In this document: positions 6,715-14,224 of the stretch, one piece after another
Position numbering within the stretch: position 1 is the stretch's first letter
Layout of the letters: every line of letters starts with the position of its first letter
Assembly (NCBI GenBank): GCA_030424825.1
Contig: JAUHWE010000041.1
Location: forward strand, 1 to 14,224
DNA length: 14,224 nucleotides
Reading direction: 5' to 3'
From: Verrucomicrobiia bacterium
GTDB taxonomy: Bacteria > Verrucomicrobiota > Verrucomicrobiia > Opitutales > Opitutaceae
Position numbers and translations under genes: made by a program
The notes under the pieces: model-generated
The model's database searches: none
Seen by the model: the letters and a program-made list of their open reading frames with translations, nothing else
Told to the model about the DNA's origin: nothing

Positions 6715-6966
6715 ATTCTTTGTTGTTATAGAAAGTAAAAGGAGAGTTTTCTAAGCAAGTTTGCCTATGGTTCGTTGACGATTCCGGACGTCCTATTGGT
6801 AGAATTACCTTACAGGGTGGCACAAAGTGCTCGTGAAATAGTGTATTGCAATCAAATATTGTTCCGAAGAGTTTTTGAACAATCTTGCTTTACGGTTGAT
6901 TTAGTTTGGCGCGGGATTGGGCTGAACTTAGCGTTTCTGAGTCATTGTTGGGTAAGGATTATCGCT
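6715..6966. other. Divergent intergenic region between DUF481 gene and cysE
   Basis: About 250 bases that must hold promoters for both directions. On the plus strand, TTGACG (6775-6780) and TAGAAT (6800-6805) are spaced 19 bases apart, slightly too long for a good sigma70 promoter. AGGGTGGCAC at 6814-6823 resembles the core T-box sequence, but no specifier stem or terminator accompanies it. The cysE frame is open upstream to a TTG at 6775, but the ribosome-binding site argues that this part is not translated. Confidence 0.45.
6954..6958 (+). promoter_or_regulatory. Ribosome binding site fixing the cysE start
   Basis: AAGGA eight bases upstream of the ATG at 6967. It is one of the few clear Shine-Dalgarno motifs in the window and selects this ATG over the in-frame TTG 64 codons upstream. 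Confidence 0.7.
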
Positions 6967-7782
6967 ATGGACGCTCTTAATAATACTATCTGGGAATCTC
7001 TTCGAGAAGAGGCGAATCAATCGAGCAAGGACGAGCGGTTACTCGTAGCCTACCTGGAAGAGACGGTTCTAGGGCAAAAATCATTTGAGGCCGCGTTAAG
7101 TTACACACTTGCCTCAAAGTTGCGGGACGAGATTCTGCCGAGCATCACTTTGCGCGATCTCTTTCTTCAGATCCTTGAAACGGAAAAAGGGCTTCGCGAA
7201 TGCATTCTGATAGACTTGCAAGCCGTAAAGGACCGCGATCCAGCCGCAGGCGGCTATCTTTCCCCGTTTCTTTTCTTCAAGGGGTTTCATGCTTTGTCGG
7301 CGTATCGCTTCGCTCACTACCTATGGTGCGAAGGCCGTAAGACGCTCGCGCTGTATTTGCAAAGCTTGATCTCAAAGGTATTCGGAGTAGACATACATCC
7401 TGCGGCAACGATTGGTCATGGAATCCTGATTGACCATGCGACCGGAGTCGTAATCGGTGAAACCGCGGTCGTTGGAAACAATGTTTCACTGCTGCACGGA
7501 GTCACTCTTGGCGGGACTGGGAAAGAGCGGGGCGACCGACATCCTAAGGTGGGTGATGGCGTTTTAATTGCGGCAGGGGCGAAAGTCCTCGGAAACATCA
7601 AAATTGGTGAGGGCGCCAAAATTGGGGCGGGCAGCGTGGTTTTGCGAAACGTCAAAGCCCATTGCACGGTCGTTGGCGTTCCGGCTAAGAATATCGGTAC
7701 TTGCCGGGAGGCGACACCGGCTTTGGGAATGAACCAGCAGTTGGGAAAGAACGATGTTTCCAGTTTCGATCCGGGGATCTAA
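6967..7782 (+). CDS. cysE: Serine O-acetyltransferase
   Basis: Transfers acetyl from acetyl-CoA to L-serine, the first step of cysteine synthesis, in the cytoplasm. The 271-aa length from this start matches the classic CysE form (about 273). Residues 1-135 are the helical N-terminal domain with RDPAAGGYLSPFLFFKGFHAL (from about residue 90). Residues 141-245 form the left-handed beta-helix of hexapeptide repeats, including the catalytic Asp-His in GILIDHATG (D156, H157) and the GGTGKERGDRHPKVGDGV loop (H192). The protein ends in FDPGI; a C-terminal Ile is the residue by which CysE docks in the CysK active site to form the cysteine synthase complex, so that complex is probably made here. AAGGA lies eight bases before the ATG. 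The gene is followed 76 bases later by aroC in the same direction. Confidence 0.95.
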   Translation: MDALNNTIWESLREEANQSSKDERLLVAYLEETVLGQKSFEAALSYTLASKLRDEILPSITLRDLFLQILETEKGLRECILIDLQAVKDRDPAAGGYLSPFLFFKGFHALSAYRFAHYLWCEGRKTLALYLQSLISKVFGVDIHPAATIGHGILIDHATGVVIGETAVVGNNVSLLHGVTLGGTGKERGDRHPKVGDGVLIAAGAKVLGNIKIGEGAKIGAGSVVLRNVKAHCTVVGVPAKNIGTCREATPALGMNQQLGKNDVSSFDPGI

Positions 7783-7797
7783 GCTCAGACAACCTCG

Positions 7798-7810
7798 CTA
7801 GACTGTCTAG
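7798..7810. repeat. Short perfect inverted repeat between cysE and aroC
   Basis: CTAGAC-T-GTCTAG, two 6-base arms around one central base, lies 15 bases after the cysE stop and about 50 bases before aroC. It could be a protein-binding site, but a palindrome of this size may be chance. Confidence 0.3.
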
Positions 7811-7858
7811 AGTAAGAATTTCCTTTATTCGTTCAGGACTGCACGTAGGGTCGTCGAC

Positions 7859-8947
7859 ATGCCTAATACTTTCGGCAAACTATTTTCAATCAGCACATGG
7901 GGTGAAAGCCATGGGGGCGCGGTTGGCGTTGTGGTGGATGGATGCCCTCCTGGTCTCGCGATAGCCGCCGAGGAAATTCAAGTGGAGCTGGACCGGAGAC
8001 GTCCAGGCCAGAGTGATATCGTCACTCCTCGTAAAGAACTGGATCAAGTCCAGATTCTGTCAGGAGTATACGAAGGGCTGACAACCGGCACCCCCATTTC
8101 GATGCTAGTCTTCAACAAGGATCATCGGCCGGAGGCGTACACTGAAATGAGGGAGAAGTTTAGGCCTTCCCATGCAGACTACACTTATCAGACCAAGTTT
8201 GGGCACCGGGACCCGGAGGGCGGCGGCCGATCGTCAGCCCGTGAAACGATCGGGCGAGTGGCCGCTGGGGCCATTGCGAAAAAGATTCTCGGTTTAGCGG
8301 GGGGCGTTGAAACGATTGCGTATGTGAAACGTATTCAAGATATTGAGATGCCGGAAGAAGCCGAGATATCACTTGAACTTATCGAAGCAAATGCGGTGCG
8401 TTGTCCACATACGGAAACGGCACAAGCTATGATAGATCGCATTCGTGAAGTTCGAAGCCAAGGAGATTCGGTAGGGGGTGTCATAGAATGTGTGATACGG
8501 AACTTGCCTGTGGGGCTCGGAGAACCAGTTTTTGACCGGTTCGAAGCGGATTTGGCGAAGGCGATGCTTTCGCTCCCTGCCACGAAAGGATTTGAGATCG
8601 GCAGCGGATTTTCCGGTACAAAACTAACAGGATCCCAGCACAATGACCATTTTGAGAATCGAGAAGGTCGGGTACGGACCAAGACTAATCGTTCTGGCGG
8701 AGTTCAAGGAGGCATTACGAATGGGGAGGAAGTGCGCTTCCGAGTTGCGTTCAAGCCAACGGCGACGCTCTTGCAGTCGCAGCCAACGGTCGACAGGGAC
8801 GGCAAAGAGACTGAGCTGAAAGCACGAGGTCGGCACGACCCCTGTGTGTTGCCTCGAGCAGTCCCTATAGTCGAGGCTATGGCAAATTTGGTTTCCATCG
8901 ACCACTGGATGCGCCAGCATGCGCAAAATCGCTTGTTTTCGTTCTGA
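7859..8947 (+). CDS. aroC: Chorismate synthase
   Basis: Last step of the shikimate pathway: anti-1,4-elimination of phosphate from EPSP to chorismate, requiring reduced FMN, in the cytoplasm. The 362-aa protein is full length. Diagnostic segments are [12 protein letters not shown] (9-20, His18 catalytic), DRRRPGQ (45-51), [10 protein letters not shown] (101-110, His105 catalytic), [10 protein letters not shown] (121-130), the GSQHNDHFE segment, [14 protein letters not shown] and [18 protein letters not shown] at 7847-7850 lies eight bases before the ATG. It depends on reduced flavin, and riboflavin genes are encoded a few kilobases away, though nothing suggests co-regulation. A hypothetical CobW-like gene follows 34 bases after the stop and may be co-transcribed. 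Confidence 0.96.
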   Translation: MPNTFGKLFSISTWGESHGGAVGVVVDGCPPGLAIAAEEIQVELDRRRPGQSDIVTPRKELDQVQILSGVYEGLTTGTPISMLVFNKDHRPEAYTEMREKFRPSHADYTYQTKFGHRDPEGGGRSSARETIGRVAAGAIAKKILGLAGGVETIAYVKRIQDIEMPEEAEISLELIEANAVRCPHTETAQAMIDRIREVRSQGDSVGGVIECVIRNLPVGLGEPVFDRFEADLAKAMLSLPATKGFEIGSGFSGTKLTGSQHNDHFENREGRVRTKTNRSGGVQGGITNGEEVRFRVAFKPTATLLQSQPTVDRDGKETELKARGRHDPCVLPRAVPIVEAMANLVSIDHWMRQHAQNRLFSF

Positions 8948-8981
8948 GTTCCTATAGATCTAGCCTGAGAAATTCGAGTCA

Positions 8982-9734
8982 ATGTCGGAAAAATTTGTCT
9001 ATCTCATTCTGGGTTCCCGTGGCGGTGGTCGCTCTTCGGTGGTACCAGATCTCGTGGATTTTGGATTAGAGCGATCGTCGGAATCGCAGGTTTTCGTCTC
9101 GGATGAGGATAAGGTCGCGTGGGGATCGCCTCTTTCGATTCGGCACGCTCTCTGCGAGCAAAAGTCATATACGTGGAGCGGAGTGGACGAGGGCCTGTCC
9201 GTGGATGCTACCAGTGAAACGGTTTTTATCGTGGCGGATGGTCTGTCGGATCCGGCTGATTTCGTGGAAGCTTTTTTCAACTGGCTCCAAGGGTCGGACT
9301 ACGAGCTAGGCCGGATTATTACTATCGCCGATTGCAACCGAATACATCAGGAAAGGAAGTTGCTCCAGTGGTATGACTGTTGTATCCACTTTTCCGATGT
9401 TGTTCTTTTGAGCAATCGCACTGAGGTGTCTAATAAATGGGTTGATGAATTCAAGGAAAGATATCTCAAAGAGTACTACCCTTGTTTGTTTGTATTTGTA
9501 AAAAAGGGACATCTTCCCAACCCGTCATTGGTTCTCGAGCCGGAAGCGAGACGTATTTCCAAACTGTTTGATGAACCGGATGAATATGTCTTCGAAGATG
9601 ACGAAGACGAGGAAGCGTTCGATGAGGAAGACGAGCCAGCCGCATGGGATCCGTCGAAGGATCCGTTCCTAGCGAAACTGGGCAATGGGCGCCGTGCACG
9701 TACGCTGCCGCACATCAGTAGTTTAATCGATTAA
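8982..9734 (+). CDS. Hypothetical protein; degenerate CobW/G3E GTPase-like fold with acidic tail
   Basis: Function unknown, 250 aa, cytoplasmic (no signal or membrane segment). The first 175 residues follow the order of CobW/G3E GTPases. After a hydrophobic strand, VYLILGSRGGGRSS (6-19) stands where the P-loop GxxGxGKTT is expected, with Arg for the invariant Lys. VFIVADGLSDPADFVEAFF (81-99) stands for the ETTGLADP motif, RIITIADCN (111-119) for the VVD strand, and FSDVVLLSNRTEV (137-149) for the ADxxLLNKTD guanine motif, with NRTE for NKTD. The CXCC metal motif and a CobW C-terminal domain are absent. A strongly acidic stretch (about 204-218) is followed by a tail DPFLAKLGNGRRARTLPHIS that looks like a binding motif. 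GTP binding is doubtful. It lies 34 bases after aroC; its last 12 bases overlap the convergent HAD gene. Family assignment is by eye and moderately sure. Confidence 0.75.
   Translation: MSEKFVYLILGSRGGGRSSVVPDLVDFGLERSSESQVFVSDEDKVAWGSPLSIRHALCEQKSYTWSGVDEGLSVDATSETVFIVADGLSDPADFVEAFFNWLQGSDYELGRIITIADCNRIHQERKLLQWYDCCIHFSDVVLLSNRTEVSNKWVDEFKERYLKEYYPCLFVFVKKGHLPNPSLVLEPEARRISKLFDEPDEYVFEDDEDEEAFDEEDEPAAWDPSKDPFLAKLGNGRRARTLPHISSLID
9723..9734. other. 12-bp palindrome shared by two convergent stop codons
   Basis: TTAATCGATTAA is its own reverse complement. It carries the TAA stop of the plus-strand CobW-like gene at one end and the TAA stop of the minus-strand HAD gene at the other, so both proteins end in Leu-Ile-Asp. 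Confidence 0.95.
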
Positions 9735-10376
9735 GGCGTCACTAGATTCGAGAAGCCTTTTGAGCTCGACGAGGCTACGGATGTGATAGGTTGCTCGTTC
9801 AGAATGGGGGATGCCAGGCCGCAGGGTTTGGACAGTTCGTATGCCTAGCCTTTCTCCAGCGAGAATTTCGGAATGCTCACTATCACCCACCACGAGCGTT
9901 TCATCGGGGCACAGTTGGTAGCGTTCGCTGATAAGGGCGAATATCTTTTGTTTTCCCAGTCGATTAGGTTCGTCGATCGCATCGATCTGGATGTCGACAA
10001 ATTGGTTCGCGATATCCAGGGCCGCGACTTTGCTTTCCTGCAGGCGCCGGAATCCCGAGGTGACGAGGAATCGCTGGGTCGGTAGTTGCGAAAGAATCGA
10101 AAGATCCTCGTATCCTGTCATTTTCGACGCTACTTCCAGTCTTTGAAACGCCTGCCATCCGGCCTGTCTCATTGATTCCGAGAAATGGTGACGCTTCGCA
10201 ACCCAATCGAATGCATGGTCCCAGCAATCTTCAAGCGCTGCTCGGAGGTTCTCTGGCGAAAGCGAACCATTGTTGGCCTGACGGATCGCTTCAAAGGCAG
10301 GTTCGTAAAGGGCCGCGCCTACTTCGCGGGCAGGAGCGAGGCAATTGTCGAGATCGAAGATCAGGGCCCGAATCAT
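9723..10376 (-). CDS. HAD-superfamily hydrolase (phosphatase-like)
   Basis: Putative small-molecule phosphatase of 217 aa, cytoplasmic. Core HAD motifs are in order: motif I FDLDNCL (7-13, nucleophile Asp8 and acid/base Asp10), a helical cap at about residues 20-90, motif II LVTSG (104-108), a Lys at 142-144 for motif III, and motif IV VVGDSEHSE (162-170) supplying metal-binding acids. The usual Asp in motif IV is spread as GDSEHSE, a common variant. A motif I of DLDNCL type occurs in pyrimidine 5'-nucleotidase-like and phosphoglycolate phosphatase-like groups, but the substrate cannot be set from sequence. It is the last gene of the leftward operon, 24 nt after the Gfo/Idh/MocA gene, and overlaps the convergent CobW-like gene by 12 bp. 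No clear ribosome-binding site. Confidence 0.88.
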   Translation of the reverse strand: MIRALIFDLDNCLAPAREVGAALYEPAFEAIRQANNGSLSPENLRAALEDCWDHAFDWVAKRHHFSESMRQAGWQAFQRLEVASKMTGYEDLSILSQLPTQRFLVTSGFRRLQESKVAALDIANQFVDIQIDAIDEPNRLGKQKIFALISERYQLCPDETLVVGDSEHSEILAGERLGIRTVQTLRPGIPHSERATYHIRSLVELKRLLESSDALID

Positions 10377-10400
10377 CCCAGGTGGAATCGGAAGCGGGCT

Positions 10401-11447
10401 CTAGAGCAGAATCCGTTTAGATCCATTTTTAGCGCTTTCGTAGATCGCGTTGATGAGGGCCACGGCCTTGCGGGCTTCTGAGGCATCCACAAGGGGAGCG
10501 CGATTTTCCTGGATCGCATTTACGACATCTTCGAAATTGAGCTGGTGGCCCGAGAAATCGATTGCACTCGGATCGTTGGCTCCGATTCCTTTGGTTCCTG
10601 GTTTTAACATGAGCTCAGACCGAATGAGATCGTCCTCTGGCGTTTCCTCTTTGAATTCCCAAACCCGAAATTTGTCGTCGGCGAGGAATACGGACCCTTC
10701 GCTCCCGCAAATCTGAACTTCAGCAGAGTGACCATCTTTAGACCAGCAGGCGGTCGAGCCTTGGATGACGCCGCGAGCCCCACTTTCGAATTCGAGAATG
10801 GCAACTGCAGTGTCTTCAACTTCGATTCGTTCGTGAGCCAATGTTGCCGTAGATGCGGTGACGGACTTGACCGGTCCGGCCACATAGATCAATTGGTCAA
10901 TCGCATGGATCGACTGGTTCATGAGCGCTCCGCCCCCGTCCAGTTTCCAGGTGCCGCGCCATTGACCGGAGTCATAGTAGTCCTGATCCCGATACCACTT
11001 GATGTAGGCGTCGGCTAGGGAAATTTGTCCAAACCGTCCTTGGTCGACGGCTTTCTTCAGCGACACGAGTCCGGGATTGAAGCGCCGATTGAAAATACCC
11101 GATATGGTGACGCCATTTTCCTTCCCAGCTGCCGCCATTTGATCGACGCGTTCCGTTGTGATTTCCAACGGCTTCTCGCAAATTACATGCTTGCCCGCCT
11201 TGGCGGCTGCCACTGCCGGTTCGAGATGGGCCCCGGAAGGGGTGGCGATGGTCACGATCTCTAACTCAGGATCTGCGAGAAAGGCGTCGATTTCATTGTA
11301 TCCGGTACAATTGAACTCGGTAGCGAGCTCTTGGGAACTCGTTGAGTTGCGGCTGTAGACCGAATGGAGTTTTGAGCCCTCCATCGCTTCGATCGCCTTG
11401 GCGTGAAATTTGGCGATCATTCCTGATCCGATGATTCCGAAGTTCAT
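10401..11447 (-). CDS. Gfo/Idh/MocA family NAD(P)-dependent oxidoreductase
   Basis: Soluble dehydrogenase of 348 aa, typically acting on sugars, inositols or their amino or keto derivatives. The N-terminal Rossmann domain starts at once with GIIGSGMIA (4-12, last Gly replaced by Ala), continues with VTIATPSGAHLEPAVAAAKAGKHVICEKPLE (about 65-95, catalytic Lys92 in EKP), and the C-terminal domain holds WKLDGGGALMNQSIHAIDQLIY (His181 in the usual catalytic position). With no signal peptide, it belongs to the cytoplasmic rather than the Tat-exported group common in this phylum. It is preceded by the transporter gene (39-nt gap) and followed by the HAD gene (24 nt), fitting an oxidation/reduction step on an imported sugar-like compound. 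Substrate unknown. Confidence 0.93.
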   Translation of the reverse strand: MNFGIIGSGMIAKFHAKAIEAMEGSKLHSVYSRNSTSSQELATEFNCTGYNEIDAFLADPELEIVTIATPSGAHLEPAVAAAKAGKHVICEKPLEITTERVDQMAAAGKENGVTISGIFNRRFNPGLVSLKKAVDQGRFGQISLADAYIKWYRDQDYYDSGQWRGTWKLDGGGALMNQSIHAIDQLIYVAGPVKSVTASTATLAHERIEVEDTAVAILEFESGARGVIQGSTACWSKDGHSAEVQICGSEGSVFLADDKFRVWEFKEETPEDDLIRSELMLKPGTKGIGANDPSAIDFSGHQLNFEDVVNAIQENRAPLVDASEARKAVALINAIYESAKNGSKRILL

Positions 11448-11486
11448 AGATAGCTAGTTTGAGAAAAGGGTCCTCGAAGGAATCGA

Positions 11487-13091
11487 TTAGGATTTTCGCT
11501 CGTTCTTGAGGAACGAGAAAATTCCAATGATGAATAGAATCGCCAATAGGCCGAGACCTCCGGCGGGAATCATTCCGTGCCAGTCCCTGAAATGGGCTTT
11601 GCTGGAAAGCACCCAGACCGATCCGAATGTGCCGATTCCCGTCGCGATTCCCATGAGTACATTCCAAACAATCCTTGCGGTTCCTTGGGGGCGATTTTCT
11701 CCAAGCACCTTTTTGGAATTCATCATGAGGAAGAAGGTGAAATAGGCGATGGGGATCAGCGATCCTCCTATTACCGATGTGGGAATCGCCAAAGCGGCTG
11801 CGGCCGCTCCAGTCCAAATGAAGGGCCCAGCGAATCCTGCGATTCCGGATACCGCGCAGCCGATGTAATGGGCATTTTTATCGCCTCGTTTTCCTAGGAG
11901 CTCTTGAAAGGCGAGTCCGTTTATCAGCATCAGAATAATGATCGTAGACAATGCCATGCCGAGAACGCCAAAGCCGAAAATCGTTTGTGAGACGATCTTT
12001 CCAGCGAGGGGCTCAAGCGTCGTGGCGAGCTGGAAATTGTCCCGCTTGACCAGTGTCAGAGCCAGTTCCTGGTCAGCCGCATTCGGTGTGCCCGGGTGAG
12101 CAGCGGCGAGCTGGGCGATCGTACCTGCTCCTGCTCCCGCGGGAACGTCACCGGTCTCGCCGTGAAATTGCGAAGCGGCGGCGATAACGACGCAGCTGGT
12201 AGCGAGGAAGAAGGGGATGAAAAGTCCGATCGAAAGGTCGAAGATTGAAAAGCCGCGTTGGATTTTCCCCCAGCGTTTCTTGAGCAGAGAGTAGGGAAGC
12301 AGCCAAGTCATGTTGATTCCAACGGCCGTTCCAAAGGCGGCGATGATTATGTCCCGCTGGTCATTGACAATCTTGGCGGTCCACCACTCCGGTTGGGTGG
12401 ATTGGGAAATGATGGCTTTCAAGCCCACAGCCGGTTCGAAAAGAAGCGATGGGTTCGGGATGAGTCCGCTGATGATGGCTCCCCAGTCGATATCGCCGTT
12501 TGTCGCTAGCGTTATTACGACCGCGATAAAGGAAATCACAATCAGGCCGACCATGATTTTTATGATTCGATCAAACGTTTTGGCTCCCTTGCCCTCCGAT
12601 TCGTAAAGCACGTTCACTGCGAAGCCGATCGCGAGCAGTATCAGGCATATAATTACAGTTGAGGTGGTGCTGTCACCCACTACCGGCAGAAGATTCTGCT
12701 GGATGGCGGCACGGCCAAGGTTGAATTGCGGCATGCACCAGACGATGTTGGCCATGATTGTGGCGATGATCCAGGCCCATCCCAATGCAGGGGAGAGGTG
12801 CGTATTAACCAGTCCAAACGGGGCTTTCTCGGTAGACAAGGTTACGTAAGCGATGGCGGAGAGCATAATGACGCCGCAGATCATGGCCAAGGGTTGCAGC
12901 CAGAGCAGCCCGAAGCCAGCGATGACTCCTAGGTAAAGCGCCCCGGCGAGGGAGCCGCCTCCTAGAGTGATGGCGCCTTGCAGCCATCCGGGTCCGGAAA
13001 GGCGGGTGTAAATTCCGAGCTTCCGCATTAGGGGAGCGTCTTGGGCTTCGACTAGCAAAGCATCTTCACGATTTGATTCTTCTGTATTCAT
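11487..13091 (-). CDS. Nramp-fold transporter lacking the canonical metal-binding motifs
   Basis: Polytopic inner-membrane protein (534 aa) with about 11-12 hydrophobic segments. The first helix region, [20 protein letters not shown] (31-50), lines up with the first helix of Nramp/MntH carriers, where DPGN is expected. The equivalent of helix 6 reads [21 protein letters not shown] (about 254-274) instead of the MPHNLYLHS pattern. Thus the Asp, Asn and Met that bind Mn or Fe in Nramp are not visible. Database entries of this type are usually called divalent metal transporter, but its place between a TIM-barrel isomerase (ATGA overlap of 4 bp) and a Gfo/Idh/MocA dehydrogenase suggests an organic solute. 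A Gly/Ala/Pro-rich loop (about 315-345) interrupts the helices. The short C-terminus is basic (NERKS). Start ATG 13091 is fixed by the overlap. Confidence 0.82.
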   Translation of the reverse strand: MNTEESNREDALLVEAQDAPLMRKLGIYTRLSGPGWLQGAITLGGGSLAGALYLGVIAGFGLLWLQPLAMICGVIMLSAIAYVTLSTEKAPFGLVNTHLSPALGWAWIIATIMANIVWCMPQFNLGRAAIQQNLLPVVGDSTTSTVIICLILLAIGFAVNVLYESEGKGAKTFDRIIKIMVGLIVISFIAVVITLATNGDIDWGAIISGLIPNPSLLFEPAVGLKAIISQSTQPEWWTAKIVNDQRDIIIAAFGTAVGINMTWLLPYSLLKKRWGKIQRGFSIFDLSIGLFIPFFLATSCVVIAAASQFHGETGDVPAGAGAGTIAQLAAAHPGTPNAADQELALTLVKRDNFQLATTLEPLAGKIVSQTIFGFGVLGMALSTIIILMLINGLAFQELLGKRGDKNAHYIGCAVSGIAGFAGPFIWTGAAAAALAIPTSVIGGSLIPIAYFTFFLMMNSKKVLGENRPQGTARIVWNVLMGIATGIGTFGSVWVLSSKAHFRDWHGMIPAGGLGLLAILFIIGIFSFLKNERKS

Positions 13092-13915
13092 TGAGTGGGG
13101 GTGCTATTGAACGCGAGTTTGAGGTTCTGAAGGCTTTCCCGGGCGATATTCTCCGCTCCAGGACTATAGTCGAATACTTCAACCGATACCCATTTCTTGT
13201 AACCGGTGCGTAGGAGGGCATCGGCGATGGGCGCGAATTCTACTGCACCCATTCCCGGCCCTAGCAAATTGGGATCATTGGCGTGGAAGTGAATCGTGTA
13301 GTCGCGGCTCGCCTCGATAATGTCCGGGATCGGGCTGCCTTCTGCAGACATGGCCTTTACATCGAGATGCAATTGGATGTTGGGCTGGTCGATTTTCTTG
13401 ATGAGTTCGATTGTCTCAGAAGCGGAGGTGAGGAAATTCGTCTCTTTCGTCCCGAGGGGCTCCATGGCCACGGAGACGCCCAGTGTGGCGCAGTGTTCTC
13501 CAAGCGGTCGAAGGAGATCGGCGGCTCTCTTAGCCGCCTCTTCATAGGAGTCGTTGGTATCCAGATTTCGTTGTTTAGGGCTGCCCCAGACCATGACGTC
13601 CCCGCCCATCGCCGCACAGAGGTCCGCTAGGTGTCTGGCGAAGTCGAGTGTTTTCTGACGGGTAGCGTCATCTGGCGTGGTGAGATGCATGCCATCCGGC
13701 TTTACGAGCAGCCAATGGAGGCCGACGACTTCGAGGCCATGATCGCGTACGATATTGCCCATAGATTTCGCCTCCGAGACTGTGAGCTCGCGCGGATCTT
13801 CCTTAAGGGTGAAGGGAGCGATCTCAAGCCCTTGATATCCAGTAGCCGCGACGCTGGCGCAGGTGTCACTCAGGCTCCAGCCTTGGTAGGTTTCGTTGCA
13901 GATAGCGAATTTCAT
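13088..13915 (-). CDS. Sugar phosphate isomerase/epimerase (xylose isomerase-like TIM barrel)
   Basis: Cytoplasmic TIM-barrel protein of 275 aa in the AP_endonuc_2/xylose isomerase-like superfamily, whose members include keto-sugar 3-epimerases, inosose dehydratases and hydroxypyruvate isomerases. Barrel strands carry the expected metal ligands: Glu152 in VAMEPLG, Asp185 in [10 protein letters not shown], His211 in [10 protein letters not shown] and Glu246 in VSVEVFD. Start [15 protein letters not shown] has the typical first strand. Its stop overlaps the transporter start by four bases (ATGA), so the two are probably translated together. A 28-nt gap separates it from the upstream lectin-like fragment. 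Epimerase, isomerase and dehydratase activities cannot be told apart from sequence alone. Confidence 0.9.
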   Translation of the reverse strand: MKFAICNETYQGWSLSDTCASVAATGYQGLEIAPFTLKEDPRELTVSEAKSMGNIVRDHGLEVVGLHWLLVKPDGMHLTTPDDATRQKTLDFARHLADLCAAMGGDVMVWGSPKQRNLDTNDSYEEAAKRAADLLRPLGEHCATLGVSVAMEPLGTKETNFLTSASETIELIKKIDQPNIQLHLDVKAMSAEGSPIPDIIEASRDYTIHFHANDPNLLGPGMGAVEFAPIADALLRTGYKKWVSVEVFDYSPGAENIARESLQNLKLAFNSTPTQ

Positions 13916-13943
13916 TCAGAAAAATCTAATCGGATTTAAAAGG

Positions 13944-14224
13944 CTATTCGAAGAAGGTCCGGTTGTCCCGTTTCGAATCCGGTGCCCAGATTCTGATATT
14001 GTCGACCCATCCGATGTCGTCGAACGAACCGAATCCAATGAACCCCTGCTCGAACGGGACATCGTCGGCGATCATGATTGGAGTGAGCATATCGTCGAAA
14101 TAAAGTGCGACCGTACTTTTATCAACATCTCGAACAATCCGGATCTTGCGCCATTCATTGACACCCCAGTCCACACCAACGGTACGGAAATCCGTGATGG
14201 GAGTCCGAGGCGATTCATCCACTA
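13944..14224 (-). CDS. C-terminal fragment of a LamG/DUF1080-like (concanavalin A-fold) protein, cut by window edge
   Basis: About 93 codons open from the right window edge to a TAG at 13944. The GTG near 14222 is probably internal rather than a true start. The segment reads as the end of a jelly-roll domain: VNEWRKIRIVRDVDKSTVALYFDD (a typical strand pair with W-x-K-I-R-I), then QGFIGFGSFDDIGWVDNIRIW, where the final VDNIRIW strand is the usual closing strand of LamG-type and DUF1080 (3-keto-glycoside hydrolase-like) folds. The tail DSKRDNRTFFE is short and charged. In Verrucomicrobiota such domains often sit in secreted carbohydrate-active proteins, which would agree with the sugar-type genes downstream, but the signal peptide and catalytic part lie outside the window. 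Confidence 0.65.
   Translation of the reverse strand, partial: VDESPRTPITDFRTVGVDWGVNEWRKIRIVRDVDKSTVALYFDDMLTPIMIADDVPFEQGFIGFGSFDDIGWVDNIRIWAPDSKRDNRTFFE

Noticed and set aside
6814..6823. AGGGTGGCAC before cysE, like the T-box core
   Set aside because: No stem I with specifier, no following terminator/antiterminator pair, and the space upstream before the divergent gene is too short for a T-box leader.
6775..6966. N-terminal extension of cysE from a TTG codon
   Set aside because: The AAGGA motif and the normal family length both point to the ATG at 6967; the extension has no CysE character.
11293..11817. 174-aa minus-strand ORF
   Set aside because: Overlaps the ends of the transporter and Gfo/Idh/MocA genes in another frame; composition rich in Arg and His as expected of a shadow frame.

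Overview
The window looks like chromosomal DNA of a Verrucomicrobiota bacterium, most likely class Opitutia. This rests on overall protein character, a moderate GC content, the ribBA-like/ribH/nusB/ftsY order, a DUF481 outer-membrane barrel (Gram-negative envelope), scarce Shine-Dalgarno motifs, and a sugar-type operon pairing Gfo/Idh/MocA and TIM-barrel proteins with an Nramp-like carrier. The taxonomic call is an inference; no rRNA or marker phylogeny is present.

Layout. Bases 1-1911 (minus): a two-gene ABC exporter of the NatA/NatB type, with the permease cut by the left edge. Bases 1912-2349: a gene-free divergent region with a consensus -10 box, a terminator-like hairpin and a 21-codon leader ORF in front of ribBA. 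Bases 2350-5479 (plus): ribBA-like, ribH, nusB, ftsY. Bases 5480-5652: a convergent intergenic region with a long stem-loop and an intrinsic terminator. Bases 5653-6714 (minus): a DUF481-type outer-membrane barrel. Bases 6967-9734 (plus): cysE, aroC and a degenerate CobW-like protein. Bases 9723-14224 (minus): an apparent operon, read right to left, of a lectin-fold/DUF1080-like fragment (cut by the right edge), a xylose-isomerase-like TIM barrel, an Nramp-fold transporter, a Gfo/Idh/MocA oxidoreductase and a HAD hydrolase.

How the genes work together. The plus-strand housekeeping genes cover riboflavin synthesis (DHBP synthase and lumazine synthase), transcription antitermination (NusB), membrane-protein targeting (FtsY), cysteine synthesis (CysE) and aromatic synthesis (AroC). 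The right-hand operon looks like uptake and redox/isomerase processing of a small organic solute, probably a sugar or polyol.

Most unusual points: the GTP cyclohydrolase II half of the RibBA-like protein has lost its zinc ligands and catalytic segment (RibBX-like); the protein after aroC keeps the CobW/G3E architecture but with altered nucleotide-binding motifs and no CXCC motif; the Nramp-like carrier lacks the metal-binding DPGN and MPH motifs and sits among sugar genes; and the ribBA leader combines a promoter, an immediate terminator-like hairpin and a leader ORF that overlaps the ribBA start codon as TGATG. I saw no CRISPR array, insertion sequence, phage gene, tRNA or rRNA.
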